The notes under the pieces: generated by a model
The model's database searches: none
Told to the model about the DNA's origin: nothing
What the model saw: only the letters and a program-made list of their open reading frames with translations
Made by a program: the position numbers and the translations under genes
Assembly (NCBI GenBank): GCA_028275205.1
Contig: JAPWVB010000049.1
Location: 1 to 8,787 of the forward strand
Length of the DNA: 8,787 nt
Reading direction: 5' to 3'
Source: Candidatus Acetothermia bacterium
GTDB taxonomy: Bacteria; Bipolaricaulota; Bipolaricaulia; RBG-16-55-9; DRXL01
Shown here: positions 1-5,953 of the stretch, one piece after another
Layout: each line of letters starts with the position of its first letter
Position numbering within the stretch: the first letter of the stretch is position 1

Positions 1-1
1 A

Positions 2-1147
2 ACGACAACTACGTTCACACTCACCGTGACGGTATCGGGGAATGGCTCTGTCAGCAGCAGCCCCGCCGGGATCAATAACTGTCGTGGCACGTGTTCGGCC
101 TCGTTTGCCGCAAACACGACCGTGACACTCACCGCCAGCCCTGATTCCGGGTGGTCCTTCAGTGGCTGGGGCGGCGCGTGCAGCGGCACAGGCACGTGTC
201 AGATCACGATGGACGCGAATAAGTCCGTCACGGCGACGTTCACACAGAACCCCGTGCTTACTGTAAGCATCAGTGGCACCGGCAGCGGCACAGTTACCAG
301 CAGCCCCTCGGGAATCAATTGCGGCTCCGTCTGTTCTGCATCGTTCGCGCAAGATACCCAAGTGGTCTTAACAGCGACACCCGATGGAGACTCCACGGTC
401 AGCAACTGGAGCGGCTGTGACTCCGTCTCCCAAGACAAGAGAACATGCACGGTAAGGATGACCGCAAACAGAACAGTCACAGTGACGTTCACGCGTGCTC
501 TGCCTGCTTGCTACGGCTATACTCGCGACACTGAGGGAACCTTTGGCCCCGACCTGTGTCAGCCGCTCGAGTCGAACGTGAACGGTGTCATGATCCGCGG
601 CGATGGCGATGGAAACTTCACGAACGGCCCTAACGCCTGCCCTGAGACCGGTTGCGGCAACGATCGCATCGTGGGCACTGCTGGAGATGATATCATCTTT
701 GGTGATGACAGCCGCGGCGGCATTCCCGGAACAGGCCATGATTGGATCATGGGCGGCGGCGGCAACGACACAATCAACGGAGAAGCGGGCAATGATATCA
801 TCATTGGCGGCAACGGCGATGACGTCATAGATGGCGGCTTGGGCAATGACGTCATAGATGGCCGATACGGCGTAGACACCCTCAGTGGCGGCGGCGGCAA
901 CGACACGTTCCTCATTCGTGCGGGCAACCCCAGCGCCGGAGAGGGCACAACGACGATCATCTGCACGCAAAACCCTGGTGAATCTGGAAAGGTCTTGGTA
1001 CGGGGGAACTTCAAAGCACGCATCCCCTTTGGCACGTACCGAAGACAGACGACCGTAGTCATCGAAGATCGCTCGGTGAGCTTCAGCTCGCCTATGATCT
1101 ATGAAGTTGACACCGGGCCGGGGAAGTGCATCATCAAGCGAGGGTAA
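2..1147 (+). CDS. Secreted InlB-B-repeat / RTX calcium-binding repeat protein (5' end outside window)
   Basis: The frame is open to the left edge, so the N-terminus and start codon are missing; the GTG at 26 lies inside a repeat and is not a start. Residues are numbered from that GTG. Two divergent InlB B-type repeats (about 1-72 and 78-155) each carry two Cys pairs (NCRGTC, ACSGTGTC; INCGSVC and C131/C141) and end in the typical TATF/TVTF strand. After a Cys-containing linker (161-210) come six consecutive RTX nonapeptides of the form GGxGxDxxx (243-296), preceded by a degenerate unit (GTAGDDIIF). RTX arrays bind calcium and fold after export, classically through type I secretion. The C-terminal 77 residues match nothing I recognise. 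Inferred role: extracellular or surface adhesin-like protein; no enzymatic domain is visible in this part. It is convergent with the transketolase gene and ends at a hairpin terminator. Confidence 0.85.
   Translation, partial: TTTTFTLTVTVSGNGSVSSSPAGINNCRGTCSASFAANTTVTLTASPDSGWSFSGWGGACSGTGTCQITMDANKSVTATFTQNPVLTVSISGTGSGTVTSSPSGINCGSVCSASFAQDTQVVLTATPDGDSTVSNWSGCDSVSQDKRTCTVRMTANRTVTVTFTRALPACYGYTRDTEGTFGPDLCQPLESNVNGVMIRGDGDGNFTNGPNACPETGCGNDRIVGTAGDDIIFGDDSRGGIPGTGHDWIMGGGGNDTINGEAGNDIIIGGNGDDVIDGGLGNDVIDGRYGVDTLSGGGGNDTFLIRAGNPSAGEGTTTIICTQNPGESGKVLVRGNFKARIPFGTYRRQTTVVIEDRSVSFSSPMIYEVDTGPGKCIIKRG
20..490 (+). repeat. Two divergent InlB B-type protein repeats with paired cysteines
   Basis: The first unit spans about 20-241 and the second 257-490. 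Both follow the order LTVxxSGxGS, SSPxGIN-C, C-SASFA, VxLTAxPD, W-G-C, C-x-x-xM, V-TF. Four Cys per unit suggest two disulphides each, which would fit an extracellular location. The units are similar as protein but clearly diverged as DNA. Confidence 0.75.
752..913 (+). repeat. RTX nonapeptide array, six units of 27 bp
   Basis: Six back-to-back nine-residue units are encoded: GGGGNDTIN, GEAGNDIII, GGNGDDVID, GGLGNDVID, GRYGVDTLS and GGGGNDTFL. The third and fourth units share an identical 17-bp stretch (819-835 and 846-862) exactly 27 bp apart, which points to a fairly recent unit duplication. The fifth unit (GRYGVDTLS) has lost the second Gly and the Asn/Asp before the conserved Asp. Confidence 0.9.
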
Positions 1148-1160
1148 CGCGAGTGCACAA

Positions 1161-1216
1161 AGCCGCGGAGCATTCCACAAACATTCGGGATGCTCCGTGG
1201 CTCTTTCAGTGTTTTT
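1161..1216 (+). terminator. Rho-independent terminator between convergent genes
   Basis: The arms 1161-1176 and 1187-1202 form a 16-bp stem, all paired with two G-U wobbles, around a 10-nt loop. A pyrimidine-rich stretch follows, ending in five T at 1212-1216. It lies 13 nt after the stop of the plus-strand gene. The same hairpin would form in the minus-strand transcript leaving the transketolase gene, but only a short T stretch follows there, so it is stronger for the plus strand. Confidence 0.8.
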
Positions 1217-1223
1217 CGTGATT

Positions 1224-2042
1224 CTACGCTAACTCCCGGAGCGCTTGCTCCAGCTGCTCTGGCGTGGGCGCGCCGTGATGCCAGTGATAGTCCCCCTCCA
1301 TGAAGGAGACACCTTTGCCGATCACCGTCCGAGCCACGATCATCGTTGGGCGCCCTGTGCCTTGATTCTGTAAGAACTTTTCAAAAGCCCAGATAATCTG
1401 CTCATAATCGTGCCCGTCAATCTCTACAGTATCCCACCCGAACGCCCGCCATTTCTCGGCAATGGGCTCGATCTTCATAATCTCCTCGGTGCGCCCGTCT
1501 ATCTGCGTAAAATTCCGATCGAGCATCGCGCAGAGATTGTCTAGCTTATAGTGTACGGCGGCTTGGGCCGCCTCCCACGTCTGGCCCTCCTGGCACTCCC
1601 CATCGCTGATGAGACAGTAAATTTTATAGTCTTTCTTGTCGAGCTTGGCCGCCAGCGCCATCCCTACCGACACCGAGAGCCCCAACCCCAACGAGCCCCC
1701 AGAATGCTCCACCCCCGGCGTCCCCCACGCTAAACTCGGATGCCCCTGCAAGATCGAGCCGAGCTTGCGCAGCTTCTTCAGCTCTTCTTTGGGGAAATAG
1801 CCGCGATCGGCCAAGATCGCATAGAGTATCGGACAGACATGGCCATTGCTGAGCACAAAGCGATCGCGCTCGGGCCAGCGTGGGTCTTCGGGACGATGGC
1901 GCAGATATTTATAGTATAGCACGGTGAGCAAATCAGCCGAACTGAGCGCCCCTCCCGGATGCCCGGAGCCCGCTTGTGCGACCATCTCTAACACAGCGCG
2001 ACGAAGCTCTTTCGATTTCTGCTGAAGCTGTGAGATCGTCAT
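1224..2042 (-). CDS. Transketolase, N-terminal (thiamine diphosphate-binding) subunit
   Basis: Transketolase moves two-carbon ketol units between sugar phosphates in the non-oxidative pentose phosphate pathway, in the cytosol. At 272 aa this is the usual size of the N-terminal half of a split enzyme. Visible motifs: SGHPGG at 26-31, LSNGH at 64-68, QGHP at 99-102, VEHSGGSLG at 111-119, the ThDP/Mg motif SDGE at 146-149 running to N177 (LDRNFTQIDG, 174-183), and HHGAPTP near the C-terminus. The motif has Ser where Gly is most common (GDG), a variant I recall in other split enzymes. The ATG at 2042 lies 9 nt after the stop of the protease gene and has no clear ribosome binding site, so translation may be coupled. 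The C-terminal (pyrimidine-binding) subunit normally follows directly but is absent here: the downstream gene is convergent and unrelated. A 1-deoxyxylulose-5-phosphate synthase N-half is less likely from the length and motifs. Confidence 0.93.
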   Translation of the reverse strand: MTISQLQQKSKELRRAVLEMVAQAGSGHPGGALSSADLLTVLYYKYLRHRPEDPRWPERDRFVLSNGHVCPILYAILADRGYFPKEELKKLRKLGSILQGHPSLAWGTPGVEHSGGSLGLGLSVSVGMALAAKLDKKDYKIYCLISDGECQEGQTWEAAQAAVHYKLDNLCAMLDRNFTQIDGRTEEIMKIEPIAEKWRAFGWDTVEIDGHDYEQIIWAFEKFLQNQGTGRPTMIVARTVIGKGVSFMEGDYHWHHGAPTPEQLEQALRELA

Positions 2043-2051
2043 ACCGACATT

Positions 2052-4226
2052 TTATTTGAGCACGATGACTTTGCCAAGCTTTCGCTGAATAATCTCGTTC
2101 CCTTGCAGAATCTCAACGACATAGAGATAGACGCCGTTCGCCCGACGGTCAGGGTGCCAGTCGAGCGCCACGCTTCCGTGAGCGATCTCTTCAAAGAGCA
2201 GAGCCCCGCGCAGATCGTAGATGCGCAGTCGTGCCGTCTCGACGGGCTCTGAGAATTGAATGCGCACCGCGTCTCGCCTATACGCGAGCGAGACGGACAC
2301 AGCTTGAGAAAGCTCTATCGTAATGGAGTCATCGCCCTCGATCAGAGTATTATTGACCGTGCCCGACCAACGATAGATGCCCGGCTGGGCTGTCGGGGGG
2401 ATGCGCAGCTCATAGCTGAAGCGCACCGTCTGGCCAGGATGGACAACGGGCCAGACACACACGAGAGAGTTCACAGTTCTCAGTTGACAGTTCGAAGTGT
2501 GAGAAACAGCCCACGGAGTCTCTTCATACAGCTCAAATCCGCCAAAGAGCCCCGGCGGCATCGTCGCTGTCACCGTCACCGTGATAAGGTCGCCAGGCTG
2601 CACTCGCTTGGGCGAGATCGTCCGACGCGCTTGGATCGTGCCAAGTGAGAGATCTAGTCTCCCTGCCCCGTAGATGTTGTCTTTCCCCGGCTCGCCCAGA
2701 TCAACAGCTTGGGCTTCGAGGGCGCTTTCGAGCTGATCGGCTGTCCATTCGGGGTGCTGCGAGAGCAAGAGCGCCGCCGCTCCTGCGACGTGCGGCGCCG
2801 ACGCAGAAGTCCCTGAAAAATACGTCAGAGTGAAGCTCGAGACGCCATCGGGCCCGGCAATATCGGGCTTGATCCGCCCGTCGCTCGTGGGCCCTTGAGA
2901 GCTGAACGGCTCTTGAGGGCCGTCTTTCCAAGAGCGCACGCTGATCGCGCCCACAGCAAAAGCGCCGCGCGCATCCGCGGGCGTTAAGATGCTCCCCGCG
3001 GGGACGTTGGGCTCGATGGGCTGCTGACTAAGATTGAAGATTTTCAGCCTGATATTCGTTCGAAAGACGCGCCGCGCGAGCACCCGCGCGCGATAGACCC
3101 CCGGTGCCCATGCGACGTACTCTATCTGTTCAGTTGGCTCCTCAAAGCCCGTCTGATAGTTCTGGGAACTGGCGACCAAGCGCCCCTGAGCGTCATAGAG
3201 AAAGAGATCGAAGTCTTGTGCGGTGCGCGGCCAGTCGTCCCACGTCAGATAGAGCTGAATCGAGCCGGGAAAGTCAACTTTGATGAACAGCTCTTCTCTG
3301 CCGGGGGCAAATTCGAGCCAATTATTGAAATTTCTATCGCTGAAAGGGCCCATCCAATGGCTCTGGGCATGGTTGCCCGCGGCGTTGACCCACAGGATCC
3401 CGTGAGCCCGTGCCCGATCGACGATCGCGGCGACGATTCCTGTGCCGTCCCCGAAATTCGCATTCGCCACGCCCACAGAGTAATTAATAATCTGCACGCC
3501 CTGGGCGATCGCGTCGTCCACAGCGTTCGAGAGATCTATCTCGTCGGCGACTTTTTTCAGATAGAGCCACGCTTGCGGAGCCATCGCGTGGACGATCTCG
3601 GCGACGCCCGTGCCGTGAGCAGTCCCAACTTCGAGCCCCTCGCCGGTGTAGTCCTGGGTGTCGACGATCACCTCGCGCTTGATGACTTTGGAGTCAAGGG
3701 CGCGGCTCAGCCCAGCGAAGCCCAAATCTATGATAGCGATCTTGACGTTCTGGCCGCGCCAGCCCGCGCTCTGTAATAGAAGCGCCCCGGTGGGCAGGAC
3801 TCCTTCGGTCGTGCGCGGCCCTAGGGCTGTGAATAGTCTTGGGCGCCGAATGAACGAGATTCCGGGGATGTCAGCTAACGCTCGGAGATGCTCCCTTGGG
3901 ACGCGCACGCGATAGAGCGTCCCTGCGCGGGCTTCGACCTGGGCACCAACGCGCTGCAAGAGCGCCTCATCGAGCGGGCGCTCGCTCTCAATGATGACTC
4001 GTACTTTCCCAGACCTCTCCCCTAGCCCCTCCCCTTTAGGGAAGGGGCCGGGGGTTAGGTCAGAGAAGGATCGAAGCAGCGCCGACTCGATCTTCGGGTG
4101 ATGCTCGCTTGGGGAGATGGGCTTTGGCGGCGCCTCCCAGCCGCCAGAAAAGCTCGGCTCCACCGAGCCCACAAAGAGAAACGCTACCGCACCGACAACC
4201 CAGAAGATTCGAAAGCACTTCCGCAT
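2052..4226 (-). CDS. Secreted subtilisin-like serine protease (S8) with propeptide and C-terminal beta-sandwich domains
   Basis: An exported endopeptidase of 724 aa. Order of parts: Sec signal peptide 1-27 (Arg/Lys start, hydrophobic 8-20, likely cut after SFS); a Pro-rich linker; a segment encoded by an inserted palindromic repeat (about 56-72); an I9-like propeptide (about 74-128); and the catalytic domain with D167 (IIDLGF), H204 (HGTGVAE), oxyanion-hole N285 (AAGN) and S474 (SGTSASAPHVAG). The triad is complete, though the Asp motif reads DLG instead of the usual DTG/DSG. A roughly 110-residue beta-rich insert (about 290-400) between N285 and S474 resembles pre-peptidase C-terminal-like inserts. 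A DUF11/CARDB-like domain follows (about 535-640), then a FlgD-type Ig-like or sorting-like C-terminus (about 642-724, ANGVYLYVVE). The ATG at 4226 follows a weak AAGAG. It starts 41 nt after the lipoprotein gene and probably shares its transcript. Inferred role: processing of neighbouring surface proteins or degradation of external protein. Confidence 0.93.
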   Translation of the reverse strand: MRKCFRIFWVVGAVAFLFVGSVEPSFSGGWEAPPKPISPSEHHPKIESALLRSFSDLTPGPFPKGEGLGERSGKVRVIIESERPLDEALLQRVGAQVEARAGTLYRVRVPREHLRALADIPGISFIRRPRLFTALGPRTTEGVLPTGALLLQSAGWRGQNVKIAIIDLGFAGLSRALDSKVIKREVIVDTQDYTGEGLEVGTAHGTGVAEIVHAMAPQAWLYLKKVADEIDLSNAVDDAIAQGVQIINYSVGVANANFGDGTGIVAAIVDRARAHGILWVNAAGNHAQSHWMGPFSDRNFNNWLEFAPGREELFIKVDFPGSIQLYLTWDDWPRTAQDFDLFLYDAQGRLVASSQNYQTGFEEPTEQIEYVAWAPGVYRARVLARRVFRTNIRLKIFNLSQQPIEPNVPAGSILTPADARGAFAVGAISVRSWKDGPQEPFSSQGPTSDGRIKPDIAGPDGVSSFTLTYFSGTSASAPHVAGAAALLLSQHPEWTADQLESALEAQAVDLGEPGKDNIYGAGRLDLSLGTIQARRTISPKRVQPGDLITVTVTATMPPGLFGGFELYEETPWAVSHTSNCQLRTVNSLVCVWPVVHPGQTVRFSYELRIPPTAQPGIYRWSGTVNNTLIEGDDSITIELSQAVSVSLAYRRDAVRIQFSEPVETARLRIYDLRGALLFEEIAHGSVALDWHPDRRANGVYLYVVEILQGNEIIQRKLGKVIVLK
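2465..2492 (-). repeat. Four degenerate heptanucleotide repeats inside the protease gene
   Basis: On the coding strand four 7-bp units follow one another: AACTGTC, AACTGAG, AACTGTG, AACTCTC. They encode residues 579-588, between the two Cys of the DUF11-like domain. Because the unit is not a multiple of three, gain or loss of one would shift the frame. The reading frame is intact here. Confidence 0.6.
4013..4060. repeat. Near-palindromic interspersed repeat inserted in frame in the protease gene
   Basis: Arms 4013-4035 and 4038-4060 are inverted repeats of 23 bp around a 2-nt centre, with 18 of 23 positions complementary and further wobble pairs. The sequence is very rich in C runs on one arm and G runs on the other. 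On the coding strand it reads through without a stop as DLTPGPFPKGEGLGERS. From general knowledge, peptides of the LTPGPSPxGxGE type are the usual translation of a palindromic repeat scattered between genes in many bacterial genomes. It sits between the export signal and the propeptide. Confidence 0.75.
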
Positions 4227-4267
4227 GGCGCTCTTACGATAGCGAAAATGAAAGCCCAGCGCAACGC

Positions 4268-5899
4268 TCAGCGAGCTAGGCCCATCTGATTGAACAGAAC
4301 AGCGACGCGCCCGCTGAGAAACTGCGCCACGACGATATCAGCGAACCCAGTGTTGCGAAAATCCCCCACACCAAGAGCGATGGGCCCCGCTCCCACCGGC
4401 CAGATTCTACTCATCCCAAACGTCCCATCGCCTCGACCGAGAGAGATTTTCAGCTCATTGCTCTGGATGCTCGCGGCGATGAGATCGAGCGCGCCGTCGC
4501 GATCCAAGTCCGCGAGAGCGACGGCGCGGCTCTCCGGGCCGGCGAAGAGCGCCGGCCCCTCGCGAAACCGCCCCGTCCCATGCCCAAAGAAGATCTTGAC
4601 GGCGTTCTCTTCCGAAGCGGCGACCGCAAGATCCGCAAAGCCGTCGCCGTTGAGATCGCCCACGGCAAGCCCCGTGGGCTCCTTGCCGGCCACAAACGGC
4701 TTGAGCGCCTCTAATCTTCCGTCGCTGCCGCCCAGGAGAATCGTCACCGTATCGTTAAAGAAATCCGTCACAGCGAGATCTATTCGCCCGTCGTCGTCGA
4801 AATCCGCAGAAGCTAACGCGCTGGGCCAGCCCCCAAGAGTGATCTCTTGAGCTTGGGAGAAGTCCCCCGTGCCGTCCCCAACGAAGATCTTCACTTGTCC
4901 CAAAGGCGCGTTAGCCACAGCTATATCGAAAATCCCATCATCGTTGAAGTCCGCGCCAAGGAGCGCATACGGCCCAGCGCCCACGACGATCTCCCGTGTA
5001 GCTCGAAACTCCCCCGTCCCTTGGCCCTCAAAGATCGCGATCCGGCCCTCATCAAAGTTCGCCACGACCAGATCAATCTTTTGATCTCCAGTGAAATCAC
5101 GAGCGACGAGGGCCACAGGGCGCCCGGTGAGCGCGAGAAAACTCTTCAGCTGAAAGCTGCCATCGCCGGTGCTGCGCAGGATCGCCACCGTGCGGCTCTC
5201 AAAGTTCGCCACGGCTATATCATCGAAGCCGTCCCCATCAAAGTCGGCGATAGCCAGTGCTGTCGGGGCTAAGCCCACGCCCACAGACAGGGGAAACGCA
5301 AAGTCGAGCACGCGGATCTCCGTTTGGGCGCGATCGCTCGCGCCATCATCGTCGAAGACCCGAAGCGTCACGGTGTAGACGCCCGCGCGCGTGTATATGT
5401 GCGAGACTTTCTCCCCAAACGCGCCGGTGCCGTCGCCAAGATCCCACTCATACCGCACGATGCGCTGGGGAACGAAGAGCGCTGCCGGATCGCTCGACGC
5501 TGACGCGTCGAACTGCACGGTGAGCGGGGCGAAGCCGTTTCTTGGAGTGGCCGTCAGGCGCGCGATGGGCGGGGGATTGCCCACTTTGATGCGCACCGAG
5601 TCGAGCGCGGTCGCGCCGCGATTGTCGCGCACGGTGAGCACGGCCAAATAGAGCCCGGCCTCCGTATACGTGTGCGAGACCTTCACCCCAGAAGCCGTAG
5701 CGCCGTCGCCGAAGTCCCACAGATACTCAATAATTGTGCCGTCGGGGTCGCGCGATCGAGAGCCGTCAAACTGCACTATCAATGGAACACCGCCGCTGAG
5801 CGGGCTCGCGGTAATGACCGCGAGCGGCGGCTGATTTGGGGCAGGGACGCAGCCGCCAAGCACGATCACGATCCCAAGGAGTGCTGCCCGCGCTCTCAT
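4268..5899 (-). CDS. Lipoprotein with two PKD domains and a seven-blade FG-GAP/VCBS propeller
   Basis: A surface or periplasmic binding/adhesion protein of 543 aa. Numbering is from the ATG at 5899, chosen because GAGAGGG (5903-5909) lies 3 nt upstream; the in-frame ATG at 5920 would add seven residues but has its GAGGG almost touching the start. A short hydrophobic signal ends in the lipobox LGGC with Cys17 (signal peptidase II site). PKD domain 1 spans about 24-106 (YLWDFGDG, VSHTYTEAG) and PKD domain 2 about 109-198 (YEWDLGDG, VSHIYTRAG). Seven FG-GAP units follow; their first calcium-loop Asp lies at 219, 268, 317, 366, 415, 464 and 513, an exact 49-residue period. Loops in units 1, 4 and 5 keep DxDxDG or DxNxDG; units 2 and 7 are degenerate. 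The chain ends in the middle of the last blade, so the first strand near residue 201 probably closes the ring. No enzymatic residues are evident. It lies between the cohesin-like and protease genes, probably in the same transcript. Confidence 0.9.
   Translation of the reverse strand: MRARAALLGIVIVLGGCVPAPNQPPLAVITASPLSGGVPLIVQFDGSRSRDPDGTIIEYLWDFGDGATASGVKVSHTYTEAGLYLAVLTVRDNRGATALDSVRIKVGNPPPIARLTATPRNGFAPLTVQFDASASSDPAALFVPQRIVRYEWDLGDGTGAFGEKVSHIYTRAGVYTVTLRVFDDDGASDRAQTEIRVLDFAFPLSVGVGLAPTALAIADFDGDGFDDIAVANFESRTVAILRSTGDGSFQLKSFLALTGRPVALVARDFTGDQKIDLVVANFDEGRIAIFEGQGTGEFRATREIVVGAGPYALLGADFNDDGIFDIAVANAPLGQVKIFVGDGTGDFSQAQEITLGGWPSALASADFDDDGRIDLAVTDFFNDTVTILLGGSDGRLEALKPFVAGKEPTGLAVGDLNGDGFADLAVAASEENAVKIFFGHGTGRFREGPALFAGPESRAVALADLDRDGALDLIAASIQSNELKISLGRGDGTFGMSRIWPVGAGPIALGVGDFRNTGFADIVVAQFLSGRVAVLFNQMGLAR
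4290..5299 (-). repeat. Seven 147-bp units encoding FG-GAP propeller blades
   Basis: Each unit has the plan G-x-P-x-AL-x-x-x-DF-x-x-DG-x-x-D-[IL]-AVAN followed by a V-x-I strand. Starts are spaced exactly 147 bp with no insertion or deletion in any unit, although the DNA has diverged. Confidence 0.85.
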
Positions 5900-5901
5900 A
5901 T

Positions 5902-5934
5902 GCCCTCTCGCTCTGATCATACCCTCGAGAGGGC
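5902..5934 (-). promoter_or_regulatory. Inverted repeat able to mask the lipoprotein ribosome binding site
   Basis: A perfect 9-bp GC-rich inverted repeat has arms 5902-5910 and 5926-5934 with a 15-nt loop. In the transcript the downstream arm contains the GAGAGGG that precedes the ATG at 5899, while the loop exposes the alternative ATG at 5920. The upstream arm can instead pair within a 12-bp perfect palindrome, AGAGGGCCCTCT (5928-5939), so two exclusive folds are possible. A regulatory role is inference. Confidence 0.4.
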
Positions 5935-5953
5935 CCTCTTGGCAAATCGCACC

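Noticed and set aside
368..1180. Long minus-strand open frame (270 codons) with repetitive Ala/Ile/Asp-rich translation
   Set aside because: It is the antisense shadow of the RTX and InlB repeat coding sequence, and its repeats mirror the nonapeptide period. It has no export signal or recognisable domain, and it overlaps the terminator.
2052..2300. Type IX secretion sorting domain at the protease C-terminus
   Set aside because: The ANGVYLYVVE ... KLGKVIVLK pattern resembles T9SS type A sorting domains, but FlgD-like Ig domains look the same. No T9SS gene is in the window, so I call only a FlgD-type domain.
3216..3776. Plus-strand open frame of 186 codons
   Set aside because: It lies wholly opposite the catalytic domain of the protease, whose motifs are intact. 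No domain or ribosome binding site supports it.
4227..4267. Promoter TTGCGC - 17 nt - TATCGT ahead of the protease gene
   Set aside because: It has only 3 of 6 and 4 of 6 consensus matches. In a GC-rich 41-nt gap inside an apparent operon this is easily chance.
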